Part shown: piece after piece, positions 1 to 7,403 of the stretch
How the letters are laid out: the number at the start of each line of letters is the position of its first letter
How positions within the stretch are numbered: the stretch's first letter is position 1
Assembly (NCBI GenBank): GCA_964643985.1
Contig: CAZXUS010000018.1
Span: 1-22,727, forward strand
Source: UBA2773 sp964643985
GTDB taxonomy: Bacteria; Patescibacteriota; Minisyncoccia; Moranbacterales; DUUL01
Reading direction: 5' to 3'
Length of the DNA stretch: 22,727 nucleotides
The notes under the pieces: generated by a model
Seen by the model: the letters and a program-made list of their open reading frames with translations, nothing else
Database searches by the model: none
What the model was told of the DNA's origin: nothing
Made by a program: the position numbers and the translations under genes

Positions 1-55
1 CAATTTATCCTTTATATAAAGCAATTCGGTTCTAATAGAGTCTATCAAGCGGAGC
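1..55. repeat. Dispersed repeat, left inverted copy
   Basis: These 55 bases are the reverse complement of 16837-16891 with four mismatches. Positions 19-55 are identical. The window begins inside the repeat, so its outer boundary is not visible. No transposase is near either copy. The copies enclose about 16.8 kb carrying the metal-resistance, ABC and Fic genes, but this may be chance placement of a dispersed repeat. Confidence 0.8.
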
Positions 56-157
56 ATGAATGTTCGAACTGTCGTGGTTTATTAAAGAAAAAAAGGAACG
101 CTCCGGAGTCGGTTGATCGCGGAGTAAGCCAGCAATTTTCCGCGGGCGGGTTTTTTA
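56..157. other. Gene-free spacer with repeat remnants
   Basis: No coding sequence is supported here. The stretch holds the motif ATGTTCGAA at 60-68, shared with two other spacers, a palindrome CTCCGGAG at 101-108, and inverted arms CGCGGA (118-123) and TCCGCG (139-144) followed by GGCGGG and six T at 151-156. The last could act as a weak rightward terminator, but the 15-nt loop and the intervening G-rich bases make this doubtful. Confidence 0.4.
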
Positions 158-173
158 TTGTTAGCTAAAAAAC

Positions 174-201
174 TTGACAATTCAGAAAAATTAATTAAAC
201 T
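174..201 (+). promoter_or_regulatory. Predicted promoter of the copper operon
   Basis: A perfect -35 box TTGACA (174-179) is followed after 16 bases by TAAACT (196-201), which matches 4 of 6 bases of TATAAT. Transcription would start near 208, just before the CsoR-type operator at 214-232, so a bound repressor would block initiation or promoter clearance. Confidence 0.5.
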
Positions 202-213
202 AAAAATAAAGTT

Positions 214-232
214 ATACCTAGGGGGGAGGTAT
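214..232. promoter_or_regulatory. CsoR-type operator
   Basis: The sequence ATACCTAGGGGGGAGGTAT is an inverted repeat with arms ATACCT and AGGTAT around a central G-tract. G-tract pseudo-palindromes flanked by AT-rich arms are the known operator form of the CsoR/RcnR family. It lies between the predicted promoter and the csoR start, which suggests copper-responsive autoregulation of the whole operon. Confidence 0.75.
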
Positions 233-262
233 TGCAATTTAATAATTATCAAAAACAATAAA

Positions 263-532
263 ATGACCATCGAAGATAAAAAAATAATAATCGCTCTCAA
301 AAAAGCCTCTACTCATTCATTGAAAGTAGCGAAAATGGTTAAAGAAGGGGCCTACTGTGTCGATGTCATGCAACAAAATTTGGCTTCAATCGGACTTTTA
401 AAATCGGCCAATAGTCAATTAATGAAGCGTCATTTACATAGTTGTTTTGCCACTGCCATGAGAGGCACCAATGAAAAAAGAAAAAAAGAAATGATTGGAG
501 AGCTTTTGCAAATTGAAAAGTTAGCTCAATAA
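263..532 (+). CDS. csoR: CsoR-family copper-sensing repressor
   Basis: This 89-residue all-helical protein belongs to the DUF156/CsoR family of metal-sensing repressors, which leave their operator when they bind Cu(I). The signature ligands are present as Cys32, His57 and Cys61. The spacing C-x24-H-x3-C equals that of the characterised copper sensors, and the context HLHSC is typical. I chose the ATG at 263. An upstream in-frame start at 158 would run through the predicted promoter and operator and add residues unlike the family. The gene lies 24 nt before a copper-handling fusion protein and upstream of copA, all on the same strand, so it most likely represses its own operon through the site at 214-232. 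No Shine-Dalgarno sequence precedes the start. Other family members sense Ni, persulfide or formaldehyde, but the Cys-His-Cys set and the neighbours favour copper. Confidence 0.92.
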   Translation: MTIEDKKIIIALKKASTHSLKVAKMVKEGAYCVDVMQQNLASIGLLKSANSQLMKRHLHSCFATAMRGTNEKRKKEMIGELLQIEKLAQ

Positions 533-556
533 AAATTTTAAATTTAAATAAAAATA

Positions 557-1933
557 ATGAGAAAAATAAAAATTTATATAAGAGGAATGCATTGTTCGAG
601 TTGCGAAAAATTGCTTGAAACCGAATTTTCTCGAATAAAAAATATTAGAAAAGTCTCAATTGCTTATAGAAAAGGCGAAGCAGAGATTGAGTATCAAAAT
701 CAAAAACCGGATTTTCGAGTTTTGCAAAAAATTGCTGAAAAGTTTAGTTATCAAGTTTTTGAAAATCTACCAAAAAAAAATGAAATTAATTTAAAAACAA
801 AAACTACTTGGAACCAGTGGGTATTTTCAGGAATAATTTTGGTTGGAATTCTGGGTTCATTTCAAATTTTTCAAAACTTGGGGATTGTTGACAAAATTGA
901 TATTGGAAACGGACGAGTAAATTATGGGTTTTCATTTTTGATGGGGTTGGTGGCTTCAGTTTCTTCTTGTTTGGTGGTGGTGGGATCAGTGATAATTGCT
1001 TTTGGAGAGAAACACCAAAGCAAGGGAACAAGTTTTTTTGCGACTGCTGTCAAACCTAATCTAGTTTTTCACCTTGGAAGACTTGCCACTTTTTTTGTTC
1101 TTGGCGGATTGTTGGGTTTGATTGGCGGAGAAATTAGTGTTAGCGGAAACTCAATGGCCATCTTGACTATTTTTGTTTCAATTGTAATGATTTTGTTGGG
1201 ACTCAATGTCCTTGGATTTTTACCCGCTGTTGGCACTTTTGGAATCAAGATGCCTAAATATCTTACTAAACACTGGAAATCTTTGGGAGATTCTGAACAT
1301 AAATTGGCTCCTTTTTTGTTGGGAGGATTGAGCTTTTTTCTTCCTTGCGGATTTACGCAGAGCATGCAACTCTATGCACTTTCTTCAGGGGATTTTCTTT
1401 CTGGTGGTTTGAATTTATTTTTCTTTGCCCTGGGAACGATCCCAGCTCTCTTCCTTCTAGGAGTTACTGCTTCCTGGATAAGTAATAAAAAAATGATTAT
1501 TTTTCAAAAAGTAGCTGGATTTTTAATTGTTATTTTTGCTGTTTATACTTTTAATTCTGGACGATCACTTTTGGGAGTTGATACGGCAGTTTTAAAAACT
1601 GAAAATCAAACAAAAATCGCAACAAATAAAAAAAGCAATGAATCTAAAAAGACCAAGGATAGTTTTCGGAAAGGGATTGTGGTCAGGATGAAGGTAACTA
1701 GTCAGGGTTTTAAGCCAAATGTTTTGAAGATTAAACAAGGGGTTCCAGTCAGATGGATAATAACGGGGGAGCAAGTCTCTGGCTGCACTAATAAAATTAT
1801 TATTCCAAAATTAAACCAGTCAATTAATATTCAAAAGGGAGAAAATATTTTGGAATTTACACCAACTGAAAAAGGGACGTTGCCTTTCAGCTGTTGGATG
1901 GGCATGGTGCGAGGAAAATTTATAGTGGAATAA
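557..1933 (+). CDS. HMA / DsbD-like membrane / cupredoxin fusion protein
   Basis: This 458-residue protein has three parts. Residues 1-70 are a heavy-metal-associated domain with GMHCSSC (Cys13, Cys16) for Cu(I) binding. Residues 85-335 form a polytopic membrane region of the SafE/DsbD_2 type, with conserved cysteines in SVSSC (Cys138) and LPCGFTQ (Cys264). After a Lys/Asn-rich linker, residues 373-458 form a cupredoxin-like domain. In place of the usual His ligands it offers Cys410 (SGCTN) and Cys446-Trp-Met448-Gly-Met450, a Cys/Met-rich site suited to Cu(I). It sits between csoR and copA with short gaps (24 and 18 nt), so it is very probably copper-induced. A role in delivering copper to CopA, or in moving copper or electrons across the membrane, is inferred. 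Sulfite export, the usual database label for this family, is unlikely in this context. Confidence 0.82.
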   Translation: MRKIKIYIRGMHCSSCEKLLETEFSRIKNIRKVSIAYRKGEAEIEYQNQKPDFRVLQKIAEKFSYQVFENLPKKNEINLKTKTTWNQWVFSGIILVGILGSFQIFQNLGIVDKIDIGNGRVNYGFSFLMGLVASVSSCLVVVGSVIIAFGEKHQSKGTSFFATAVKPNLVFHLGRLATFFVLGGLLGLIGGEISVSGNSMAILTIFVSIVMILLGLNVLGFLPAVGTFGIKMPKYLTKHWKSLGDSEHKLAPFLLGGLSFFLPCGFTQSMQLYALSSGDFLSGGLNLFFFALGTIPALFLLGVTASWISNKKMIIFQKVAGFLIVIFAVYTFNSGRSLLGVDTAVLKTENQTKIATNKKSNESKKTKDSFRKGIVVRMKVTSQGFKPNVLKIKQGVPVRWIITGEQVSGCTNKIIIPKLNQSINIQKGENILEFTPTEKGTLPFSCWMGMVRGKFIVE

Positions 1934-1951
1934 TTTAAATAAACAAATAAA

Positions 1952-4147
1952 ATGATTAAAAAAATAATTTCAATTAAAATTTTAGGAATGACTTGTATTA
2001 GTTGTGCCTTGAATAATGAAAAGGCACTTGAAAAAGTGGAAGGAATTTCAAAAGCCAATGTTAACTTTGCTACCAAAAAAGCCACGATTGAGTTTGATGA
2101 AAATATTTTGAATGAAAAGGAAATAATGAAAGTGGTGATTGACAATGGTTATAAGGTGGCGTTTTTTGCCACAGAGGCTGAAGAATCGACTGAAAATCAT
2201 AAATATAAACTTGAAGACGGAGCGGTTAAAAAAAGCAAGTGGATTTTTTTAGGAGCGGCGATTTTTAGTTTGCCGTTGCTTCTGGAAATGTTTGTGAAAA
2301 TAAGAACAGGGATAATAATCGGAGGCTTGGATTTGATTTTATGGGGACAGATGATTTTGGCTGGAATTGTAGTTTTTTATTTTGGAGCTCGTTTCCATAG
2401 AATGATGTTTTTGCAAGCTAAAAAATGGCGAACTAACATGGATACTTTGATTTCCATGGGAACACTGGTGGCTTTTTTTTATAGTGTTTGGGCTCTTTTT
2501 AATGGAGAATCAGTTTATTTTGAAACTTCAGCTATCATCATTACCTTGATTATTTTAGGAAAATATTTCGAAGAAAAAAGCCTAGGGAGAGCTGGTTCTG
2601 CTATGAAAAAATTGGCAGAATTAGGAGTCAAGGAGTCTCATTTATTAATCAATGGCAAAGAAAGAGATATTTCTGTTGAAAAAATTAAAATTGGGGATAT
2701 TCTTTTGGTGCGAGCTGGAGAAAAAATTCCTTTAGACGGGGAAGTGATTGGCGGACAATCTAGCGTCAATGAATCAATGTTAACTGGGGAATCTTTGCCC
2801 GTTGAGAAAAAAATAGGTTCGAAAGTTTTTGGGGCGACTTTGAATGAAGACGGAGTTTTGAAAATAAGAGTGGAGGAAATTGGAAAGGGAACAGTTTTGG
2901 CTCAGATAATCAAAACAGTCGAAGAAGCTCAAGGCTCAAAAGCCCCAATTCAAAAACTAGTAGATCAAGTGTCTGAAATTTTTGTTCCAATGGTTCTATT
3001 CATTTTTTTATTGACCTTACTGGGTTGGTTGCTCGCAACTCAAGATTTTTCTTTAGCCATTATTAACGCGGTAGCAGTTTTGGTGATTGCTTGTCCGTGT
3101 GCTTTAGGGTTGGCCACGCCAACGGCGATTATGGTGGGAACTGGAAAAGGAGCTCGAAATGGAATACTTTTTAAGACATCGGAAAGTTTTGAACGAGCTA
3201 AAAATATCTCAATGGTGATTTTTGATAAAACAGGAACACTTACCAAAGGAGCGCCTAAAGTAAAAAAAATCATTGTTAACCCGGAAGCTAATCTTAAAAA
3301 AGAACAAATTTTAAAAATTGCGGGTTCAATTGCAGCTAATTCTGATCACCCGCTTTCTCGAGCTGTCAGCGATTATATTAAAGAGAAAAGGATTCCTTTC
3401 CAAAAACTGAAAGAAGTCAAGGAAGAACGGGGAATGGGTGTTGTGGCCCGTTTTGTTGCTCATAAAACCGAAATAATGTTAGGAAATATCGCTCTCTTAA
3501 AAAAACATAAAATTAAAACTATTTGGGCGGAAAACAAGCTCGAAGAAAAAGATTTGGTTGAAGGAACAAGACTTTTTGTTGTTCGAAACAAGCTAGTCGT
3601 GGGAATGATTATTCTAGCTGACGAAGTTCGAGATGAATCAAAAAGAGTGATAGCTCAGTTGAAACAAATGAATCTTAAAGTGGCGATGATTTCAGGCGAT
3701 GATCAAAAAACTGTTCAAGCAGTTGCTAAGCACTTGGGGATAGAAAATGCTTTGGGGGAAATTTTGCCCAGTAAAAAATCGCAAGAAATTAAAAATTTCC
3801 AAGAACAGGGTGAAAAAGTGGTTTTTGTGGGAGATGGAATCAATGATGCTCCAAGTCTAGTTCAAGCTGATCTGGGGATTGCAATGGGAGGCGCTTCTGA
3901 TATTGCTAAAGAAGCTGGACAAATTATTTTAATGCAAAATAATTTAGAGAAAGTAGTTGAAGCCATTAAGCTTTCCCAGACAACTTTTAATACCATTAAA
4001 CAAAATTTATTTTGGGCTTTTTTCTATAATTCCGTGGCTATTCCTTTGGCGATAGCAGGCTTATTGAATCCTATGATGGCTGCCGGAGCGATGGCCTCTA
4101 GTTCTTTTTCAGTAGTAATGAATAGTCTTAGAATCTATCGGAAATAA
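1952..4147 (+). CDS. copA: Copper-exporting P1B-type ATPase
   Basis: This 731-residue pump uses ATP to expel Cu(I) across the cytoplasmic membrane. The N-terminal metal-binding domain has GMTCISC (Cys15, Cys18). The actuator TGES is at 278-281, the transmembrane metal site CPC at 381-383, the phosphorylated aspartate Asp425 in DKTGT, the nucleotide-domain dipeptide His466-Pro467 and the hinge GDGINDAP at 627-634. The last two helices carry Tyr692-Asn693 and Met714 with Ser716-Ser717, the combination typical of the Cu(I) subgroup (1B-1) rather than Zn or Co pumps. The length is normal for a pump with one N-terminal metal domain. It is the last gene of the CsoR-controlled operon. No convincing terminator follows before the convergent ars genes. 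Confidence 0.96.
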   Translation: MIKKIISIKILGMTCISCALNNEKALEKVEGISKANVNFATKKATIEFDENILNEKEIMKVVIDNGYKVAFFATEAEESTENHKYKLEDGAVKKSKWIFLGAAIFSLPLLLEMFVKIRTGIIIGGLDLILWGQMILAGIVVFYFGARFHRMMFLQAKKWRTNMDTLISMGTLVAFFYSVWALFNGESVYFETSAIIITLIILGKYFEEKSLGRAGSAMKKLAELGVKESHLLINGKERDISVEKIKIGDILLVRAGEKIPLDGEVIGGQSSVNESMLTGESLPVEKKIGSKVFGATLNEDGVLKIRVEEIGKGTVLAQIIKTVEEAQGSKAPIQKLVDQVSEIFVPMVLFIFLLTLLGWLLATQDFSLAIINAVAVLVIACPCALGLATPTAIMVGTGKGARNGILFKTSESFERAKNISMVIFDKTGTLTKGAPKVKKIIVNPEANLKKEQILKIAGSIAANSDHPLSRAVSDYIKEKRIPFQKLKEVKEERGMGVVARFVAHKTEIMLGNIALLKKHKIKTIWAENKLEEKDLVEGTRLFVVRNKLVVGMIILADEVRDESKRVIAQLKQMNLKVAMISGDDQKTVQAVAKHLGIENALGEILPSKKSQEIKNFQEQGEKVVFVGDGINDAPSLVQADLGIAMGGASDIAKEAGQIILMQNNLEKVVEAIKLSQTTFNTIKQNLFWAFFYNSVAIPLAIAGLLNPMMAAGAMASSSFSVVMNSLRIYRK

Positions 4148-4371
4148 TATAACAAAATTTATAAAAAGCAAATAAAAACGAACATTCAGCGCAGTTTTTT
4201 ATCACTTGCGAACATTGGGACGTCCTTTGAGTGAAACTCCTGCCTCGCCGAGGAGAGTCTTATCCGACGATAACAGAGAATCAAAAACAGCGCTCTCAAG
4301 GGACACTGTTTCTGATTCTCCGGTGGATGTGGTCGGAAATTTAAGTATTTCTGGGAGAGAATTATTGATAG
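4148..4371. other. Convergent intergenic spacer with repeat remnants
   Basis: This 224-nt spacer separates the 3' ends of copA and the ars operon. Its base composition is more GC-rich than the flanking genes. It contains two ATGTTCG-like motifs in reverse orientation (near 4180 and 4206), a small inverted repeat around 4239-4257 and the long stem-loop at 4263-4337. A 61-codon frame from 4206 is not a credible gene. Confidence 0.5.
4263..4337 (-). other. Long stem-loop at the 3' end of the ars operon
   Basis: The arms 4276-4290 and 4306-4320 pair over 15 bp around a 15-nt loop. An outer 6-bp helix joins 4263-4268 to 4332-4337. The single imperfect pair is a G-U wobble in RNA from the minus strand but an A-C mismatch on the plus strand, so it fits the 3' UTR of the leftward ars transcript better. 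No U-tract follows, so a standard intrinsic terminator is not shown. An RNA-stabilising end or repeat remnant is possible. Confidence 0.5.
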
Positions 4372-5085
4372 TTAACTTAGAAAAAATTTAATAAGAAGGT
4401 AGATATAATAGAAACCGACTATCATAAATACCGAAGCAACAAGATATCTCATTATTTTTTCGACCCGTTGAACTATTTGAAAAGCCTGACTGACTTTATG
4501 CATTGAAAAAGCAATGAGAAAAGAGAATACAATCGCTGGGAGTCCTGTGCCTAGGGCAAACAAGGGTGGCAACAAAAGACTTTCTGTTGAATTTAACACT
4601 AATGGTATTAGTACGGCAAAAAATAAAACTCCGCTGTAAGGACAAAAAGCTAGTGCAAACATTATCCCTAATAAGAATGAGCCAGCATACCCCTTGCTGG
4701 ATAACCATTCTTTCAGTTTTTCTATTTTTTCACTTTTTGTGCCAATGTTTATTCTAATAACACCAAACATTATCAGACTGATAATAATAAGCATGGGGCC
4801 AAGTATTTTATCTCCCCAGCCTTCAAAAATACTAGAAATTGAAAAGCTAGAAATACCAAAAAAGATTAACATTGCTAATATAGTATAACTAACGCCTCTC
4901 CCTAAGGTATAAAAAACTCCGTTAAATAGGATATTTTTAACGGTTTTTATTTCTCTTGAAATATAAGCAATTGCCGTAATGTTTGTAGCTAAAGGGCAAG
5001 GACTAACAGACGTTAAAATTCCCAATAAAAAAGCAGTTAACAGTGGTATATTATAACTATCGATTAAAGCATTAATAAAATCCAT
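4372..5085 (-). CDS. arsG: ArsG-family (CcdA-like) membrane protein
   Basis: This 237-residue polytopic membrane protein has about six hydrophobic segments. The N-terminal motif SPCPLATN (residues 28-35) is characteristic of the ArsG group, annotated as efflux permeases for aromatic arsenicals and related to the CcdA/DsbD electron-transfer family. It has exactly two cysteines, Cys30 in the first membrane segment and Cys148 (FCPYSG) in a later one. These are the positions where CcdA keeps its redox pair. The gene starts 4 nt after the stop of the CxxC lipoprotein gene, so the two are co-translated or nearly so. The named function would be arsenical export. The cysteine pair and the thioredoxin-fold partner equally suit a thiol-reductant relay across the membrane. 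Confidence 0.8.
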   Translation of the reverse strand: MDFINALIDSYNIPLLTAFLLGILTSVSPCPLATNITAIAYISREIKTVKNILFNGVFYTLGRGVSYTILAMLIFFGISSFSISSIFEGWGDKILGPMLIIISLIMFGVIRINIGTKSEKIEKLKEWLSSKGYAGSFLLGIMFALAFCPYSGVLFFAVLIPLVLNSTESLLLPPLFALGTGLPAIVFSFLIAFSMHKVSQAFQIVQRVEKIMRYLVASVFMIVGFYYIYLLIKFFLS

Positions 5086-5089
5086 AACA

Positions 5090-5587
5090 TTATATATTTA
5101 TTTTATTTTCTAAATATTTTTTGAAACCTTCTTCGTCGCTGAGCAAACGCCAAACATTAGCGTCCTGTTCTATATTATCATCGTCATCAATAATTATATT
5201 AATAAACAGAGAAGAACCGGAAGCTTGAAATTTTCTGGCTATTTCTTTGCTTTCAGAAAGATCAATATTTATTTCTCTGAAATCAATTAGACCTGTCTCA
5301 ATTTGTTTGGCATATTTTTGTTCCAGGGTTTCTTTTGTGTATCGACTAATAGTTTTGCAGGAAACACACCTAGCAGTACGGTGAAAATAATATATTTCAA
5401 GTTTATCTGCAATGGTTACGGCGCTTGATGTCGGATAGTTATTTAGTGTTCGATTATTCGTGTTGCTAGACTTTTCTTTCTCATTCTTAATCTGTTCGCT
5501 CTTCCCACCTGGACTTTGTTGACTACAACCAGAAAGCATAAAAGCTAAAAAAAGTAATAAAAAAATATTTGATAGTTTTTTAAGCAT
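5090..5587 (-). CDS. arsF: ArsF-like thioredoxin-fold lipoprotein
   Basis: This 165-residue protein begins with a lipoprotein signal peptide ending in the lipobox LSGC (Cys21), so it should be anchored on the outer face of the membrane. A Ser/Asn/Lys-rich linker (to about residue 60) precedes a thioredoxin-like domain with the redox motif Cys74-Val-Ser-Cys77. The surrounding YYFH and RCVSC pattern matches the ArsF family, which accompanies ArsG and was described as part of a nitro-arsenical reduction and efflux set. It lies between the permease gene (8-nt gap) and arsG (4-nt gap). ArsE is not in the cluster, so nitroreductase activity is not established. A periplasm-side dithiol carrier working with ArsG is a reasonable alternative. 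Confidence 0.75.
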   Translation of the reverse strand: MLKKLSNIFLLLFLAFMLSGCSQQSPGGKSEQIKNEKEKSSNTNNRTLNNYPTSSAVTIADKLEIYYFHRTARCVSCKTISRYTKETLEQKYAKQIETGLIDFREINIDLSESKEIARKFQASGSSLFINIIIDDDDNIEQDANVWRLLSDEEGFKKYLENKINI

Positions 5588-5595
5588 GTACTTGT

Positions 5596-6588
5596 TTAAA
5601 AGGTAAAGAAATTAAAGAAATATCCAATAACCATAATCCCAGTCGATGTAACAACAATAAAAGCGGATAACAATTTCCAGTTCATAGCTTTTTTAAGAAT
5701 CAAAAGACCAGGAATCGACAATGTTACAGTGGCAGTCATAAATGCAAGCGATGTACCAATCGGTATACCCTTGCCAGTCATAGCCTCAACCACGGGAATT
5801 ACACTCACTGAATTAGCATACAGTGGCATTCCTAATATCACCGCCATAGGCACCGCCCACCAATCTTTAATCGATAAATATGCTTCAACAAAATCCCTTG
5901 GTACAAATCCGTGTATCAAGGCTCCCAATCCAACACCTAGTAAAACATAAGGGAATATGCTTTTTGTTATATGCATACCGTCTACCCACCAAATTTTCAA
6001 TTGTTTTTTGAGAGGAACTATTTTACCCCCATTTTCTTCTAGGGCATCTTTCTGAGTTTTGAATTTAAGAAAATCTGGATTTACATTTTTATCCATTTTT
6101 AATCTTTGGATAGCTGCTCCTGCTAGCATCGCGATAATGATACCAATGCTGTTGTAAGCCAACGTCATTTTTAATCCAAAAATTGAGGGGAAAATAAAAA
6201 GTGAGGCCTCGTTAACTAATGGTGAAGCAATGAGAAATGCAAAGGTTACGCCCAGGGGAATTCCAGCTCCAACAAAACCGATAAACAAAGGAATGGAGGA
6301 ACAAGAGCAAAAAGGAGTTATCACCCCGAGCAAGGCTGCTAAGAAGTAATCAAATCCATACCAGTTACGACTCGTCAAAATGTTTCTGATTTTTTTTACT
6401 GGTAAATAATAACGGGTAATAGCCATTACAAAATTTATGACTATCAAAAGCAAACCGATTTTTATTATATCGTAAATAAAAAAGTTGATTGCATCTCCCC
6501 AGTATTGATTTGTAATGCGAAGCCAATCGTAAGTTACGATATCAGCAAGAATTTGAATGGGTCTAAAAATATCCATATTTTTTAACAT
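5596..6588 (-). CDS. arsP: ArsP-type organoarsenical/metal permease
   Basis: This 330-residue membrane protein belongs to the predicted permease family PF03773 (DUF318). That family includes ArsP, which exports trivalent organoarsenicals. The family motif TPFCSCSSIP is at 91-100 with Cys94 and Cys96, and SPLVNE is at 122-127. Eight or so hydrophobic segments flank a hydrophilic loop (about residues 165-205) that is probably cytoplasmic. Its start overlaps the end of the thioredoxin-like gene by 7 nt (6582-6588), which implies translational coupling. A thiol-rich permease beside a CxxC partner and ArsR is a recurrent arrangement. The true substrate (methylarsenite, another arsenical or another soft metal) cannot be read from the sequence. 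Confidence 0.8.
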   Translation of the reverse strand: MLKNMDIFRPIQILADIVTYDWLRITNQYWGDAINFFIYDIIKIGLLLIVINFVMAITRYYLPVKKIRNILTSRNWYGFDYFLAALLGVITPFCSCSSIPLFIGFVGAGIPLGVTFAFLIASPLVNEASLFIFPSIFGLKMTLAYNSIGIIIAMLAGAAIQRLKMDKNVNPDFLKFKTQKDALEENGGKIVPLKKQLKIWWVDGMHITKSIFPYVLLGVGLGALIHGFVPRDFVEAYLSIKDWWAVPMAVILGMPLYANSVSVIPVVEAMTGKGIPIGTSLAFMTATVTLSIPGLLILKKAMNWKLLSAFIVVTSTGIMVIGYFFNFFTF

Positions 6589-6869
6589 TTACCATTACAA
6601 GCACGATTGCTTGTAACGCTTTTTTCTTTTTTATTATTATTTTCTAAAGCCTTTTTTATATCTTCCTCAGTTTTACCGCCTCCGGTTAAAACTGGTTTTC
6701 CATCAATGGCTAAAATCGGGCTGGTCATAACCTCCATTTCAATCAGCTTAGCTACGTCAGTTATATATTCCACTTTTACATCGATTTTTAAATCTTGCAC
6801 TACTTTTTTTGTAGTCTCTAGTAGCTGTTTGCAAGTTGGACAACCCGAGCCTAAAATTTGAATTTTCAT
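6582..6869 (-). CDS. Small thioredoxin-fold CxxC protein
   Basis: This 95-residue cytoplasmic protein has the compact thioredoxin fold of the 'redox-active disulfide protein 2'/MTH895-like family. The active site is GSGCPTCK (Cys10, Cys13) and the cis-proline is Pro51 in TSPILAI. A lysine-rich tail ends with CNGKC (Cys91, Cys95), a second cysteine pair that could bind or hand over metal. The gene follows arsR after a 166-nt gap and overlaps the permease start by 7 nt. It probably supplies reduced thiols or delivers thiol-bound arsenic to the permease. No Shine-Dalgarno sequence is seen upstream. Confidence 0.85.
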   Translation of the reverse strand: MKIQILGSGCPTCKQLLETTKKVVQDLKIDVKVEYITDVAKLIEMEVMTSPILAIDGKPVLTGGGKTEEDIKKALENNNKKEKSVTSNRACNGKC

Positions 6870-7035
6870 AAGTTGATACTAATTTCAACTAGCTATTATT
6901 CACTAAGCTTTGAAAATTTTGACTGCAATTTTGAAAAAAGTATTCAACGTATCTATGGATGCAATTTCATATTTTTTTCTTCATTTCGTCTAAAATTTTC
7001 TGCAACTTATAATCAATAGTTAGTCGGAATCATTA

Positions 7036-7347
7036 TTAGTCTTTAAGTATTTGATTAAATAATGCTTTGTATTGTTTTAAGATTCTTTTGTTTAGTCTGT
7101 AGATTATAAATGTTCCTTCTTTTCTTTTCTCTAGCAGGGATAACTTTTCCAGTCTAGCTAGATGATGAGACACTAAATTTTGGGGCAATTTAAGTGCTTT
7201 AAAAATTTCACAAACACAAAGTTCCTTTTTAGTTAATAGGCATAAAATTCTCAGACGGTTAGTGTCTGAAATTATCCCTAGAAACTCTTTTAGCCTGAGA
7301 ATCTCATCCATCTTATTTGAATTTCCCTCGCAACAATTGTTAACCAT
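7036..7347 (-). CDS. arsR: ArsR-family metalloregulator
   Basis: This 103-residue winged-helix repressor has the ArsR core. Residues 42-47 read ELCVCE, giving the classic As(III)/Sb(III) site with Cys44 and Cys46, and Cys36 lies close by. The recognition helix is about 54-66 (LPQNLVSHHLARL). Cys5 and Cys6 form an extra N-terminal vicinal pair that could act as a third ligand. It is the first gene of the leftward ars operon. A palindrome overlapping its -10 box (7356-7377) is the probable operator, so it should repress itself and the downstream genes until arsenite or a related metalloid binds. Confidence 0.92.
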   Translation of the reverse strand: MVNNCCEGNSNKMDEILRLKEFLGIISDTNRLRILCLLTKKELCVCEIFKALKLPQNLVSHHLARLEKLSLLEKRKEGTFIIYRLNKRILKQYKALFNQILKD

Positions 7348-7355
7348 AAAGTTAG

Positions 7356-7377
7356 TATATCAATTTATATTGATATA
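7356..7377. promoter_or_regulatory. ArsR operator
   Basis: The inverted repeat has 8-bp perfect arms TATATCAA and TTGATATA separated by six A/T bases. ArsR/SmtB repressors bind AT-rich interrupted palindromes of this kind. It starts 9 nt upstream of the arsR start codon and overlaps the predicted -10 box, so occupancy would block RNA polymerase. Confidence 0.75.
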
Positions 7378-7403
7378 GTAAACTTTGCTATTATTTTTGT
7401 CAA
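7375..7403 (-). promoter_or_regulatory. Predicted ars operon promoter
   Basis: Read on the minus strand, a perfect TTGACA (7403-7398) is followed after 17 nt by TACTAT (7380-7375). Transcription should start near 7368 inside the palindrome, leaving a leader of about 20 nt. Confidence 0.65.

Noticed and set aside
224..229. GGAGG as a ribosome binding site for csoR
   Set aside because: It is more than 30 nt from the ATG and forms part of the CsoR operator palindrome.
158..262. Longer csoR starting at 158
   Set aside because: It would translate the predicted promoter and operator. The added 35 residues do not resemble the family.
4206..4391. Small + strand gene of 61 codons
   Set aside because: It is made of hairpin and repeat sequence and overlaps the arsG 3' end, with no upstream signals or recognisable protein features.
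6870..7035. Small gene between arsR and the CxxC gene
   Set aside because: Minus-strand frames are interrupted by stops every few dozen bases, and no start gives more than a few residues of continuous coding.
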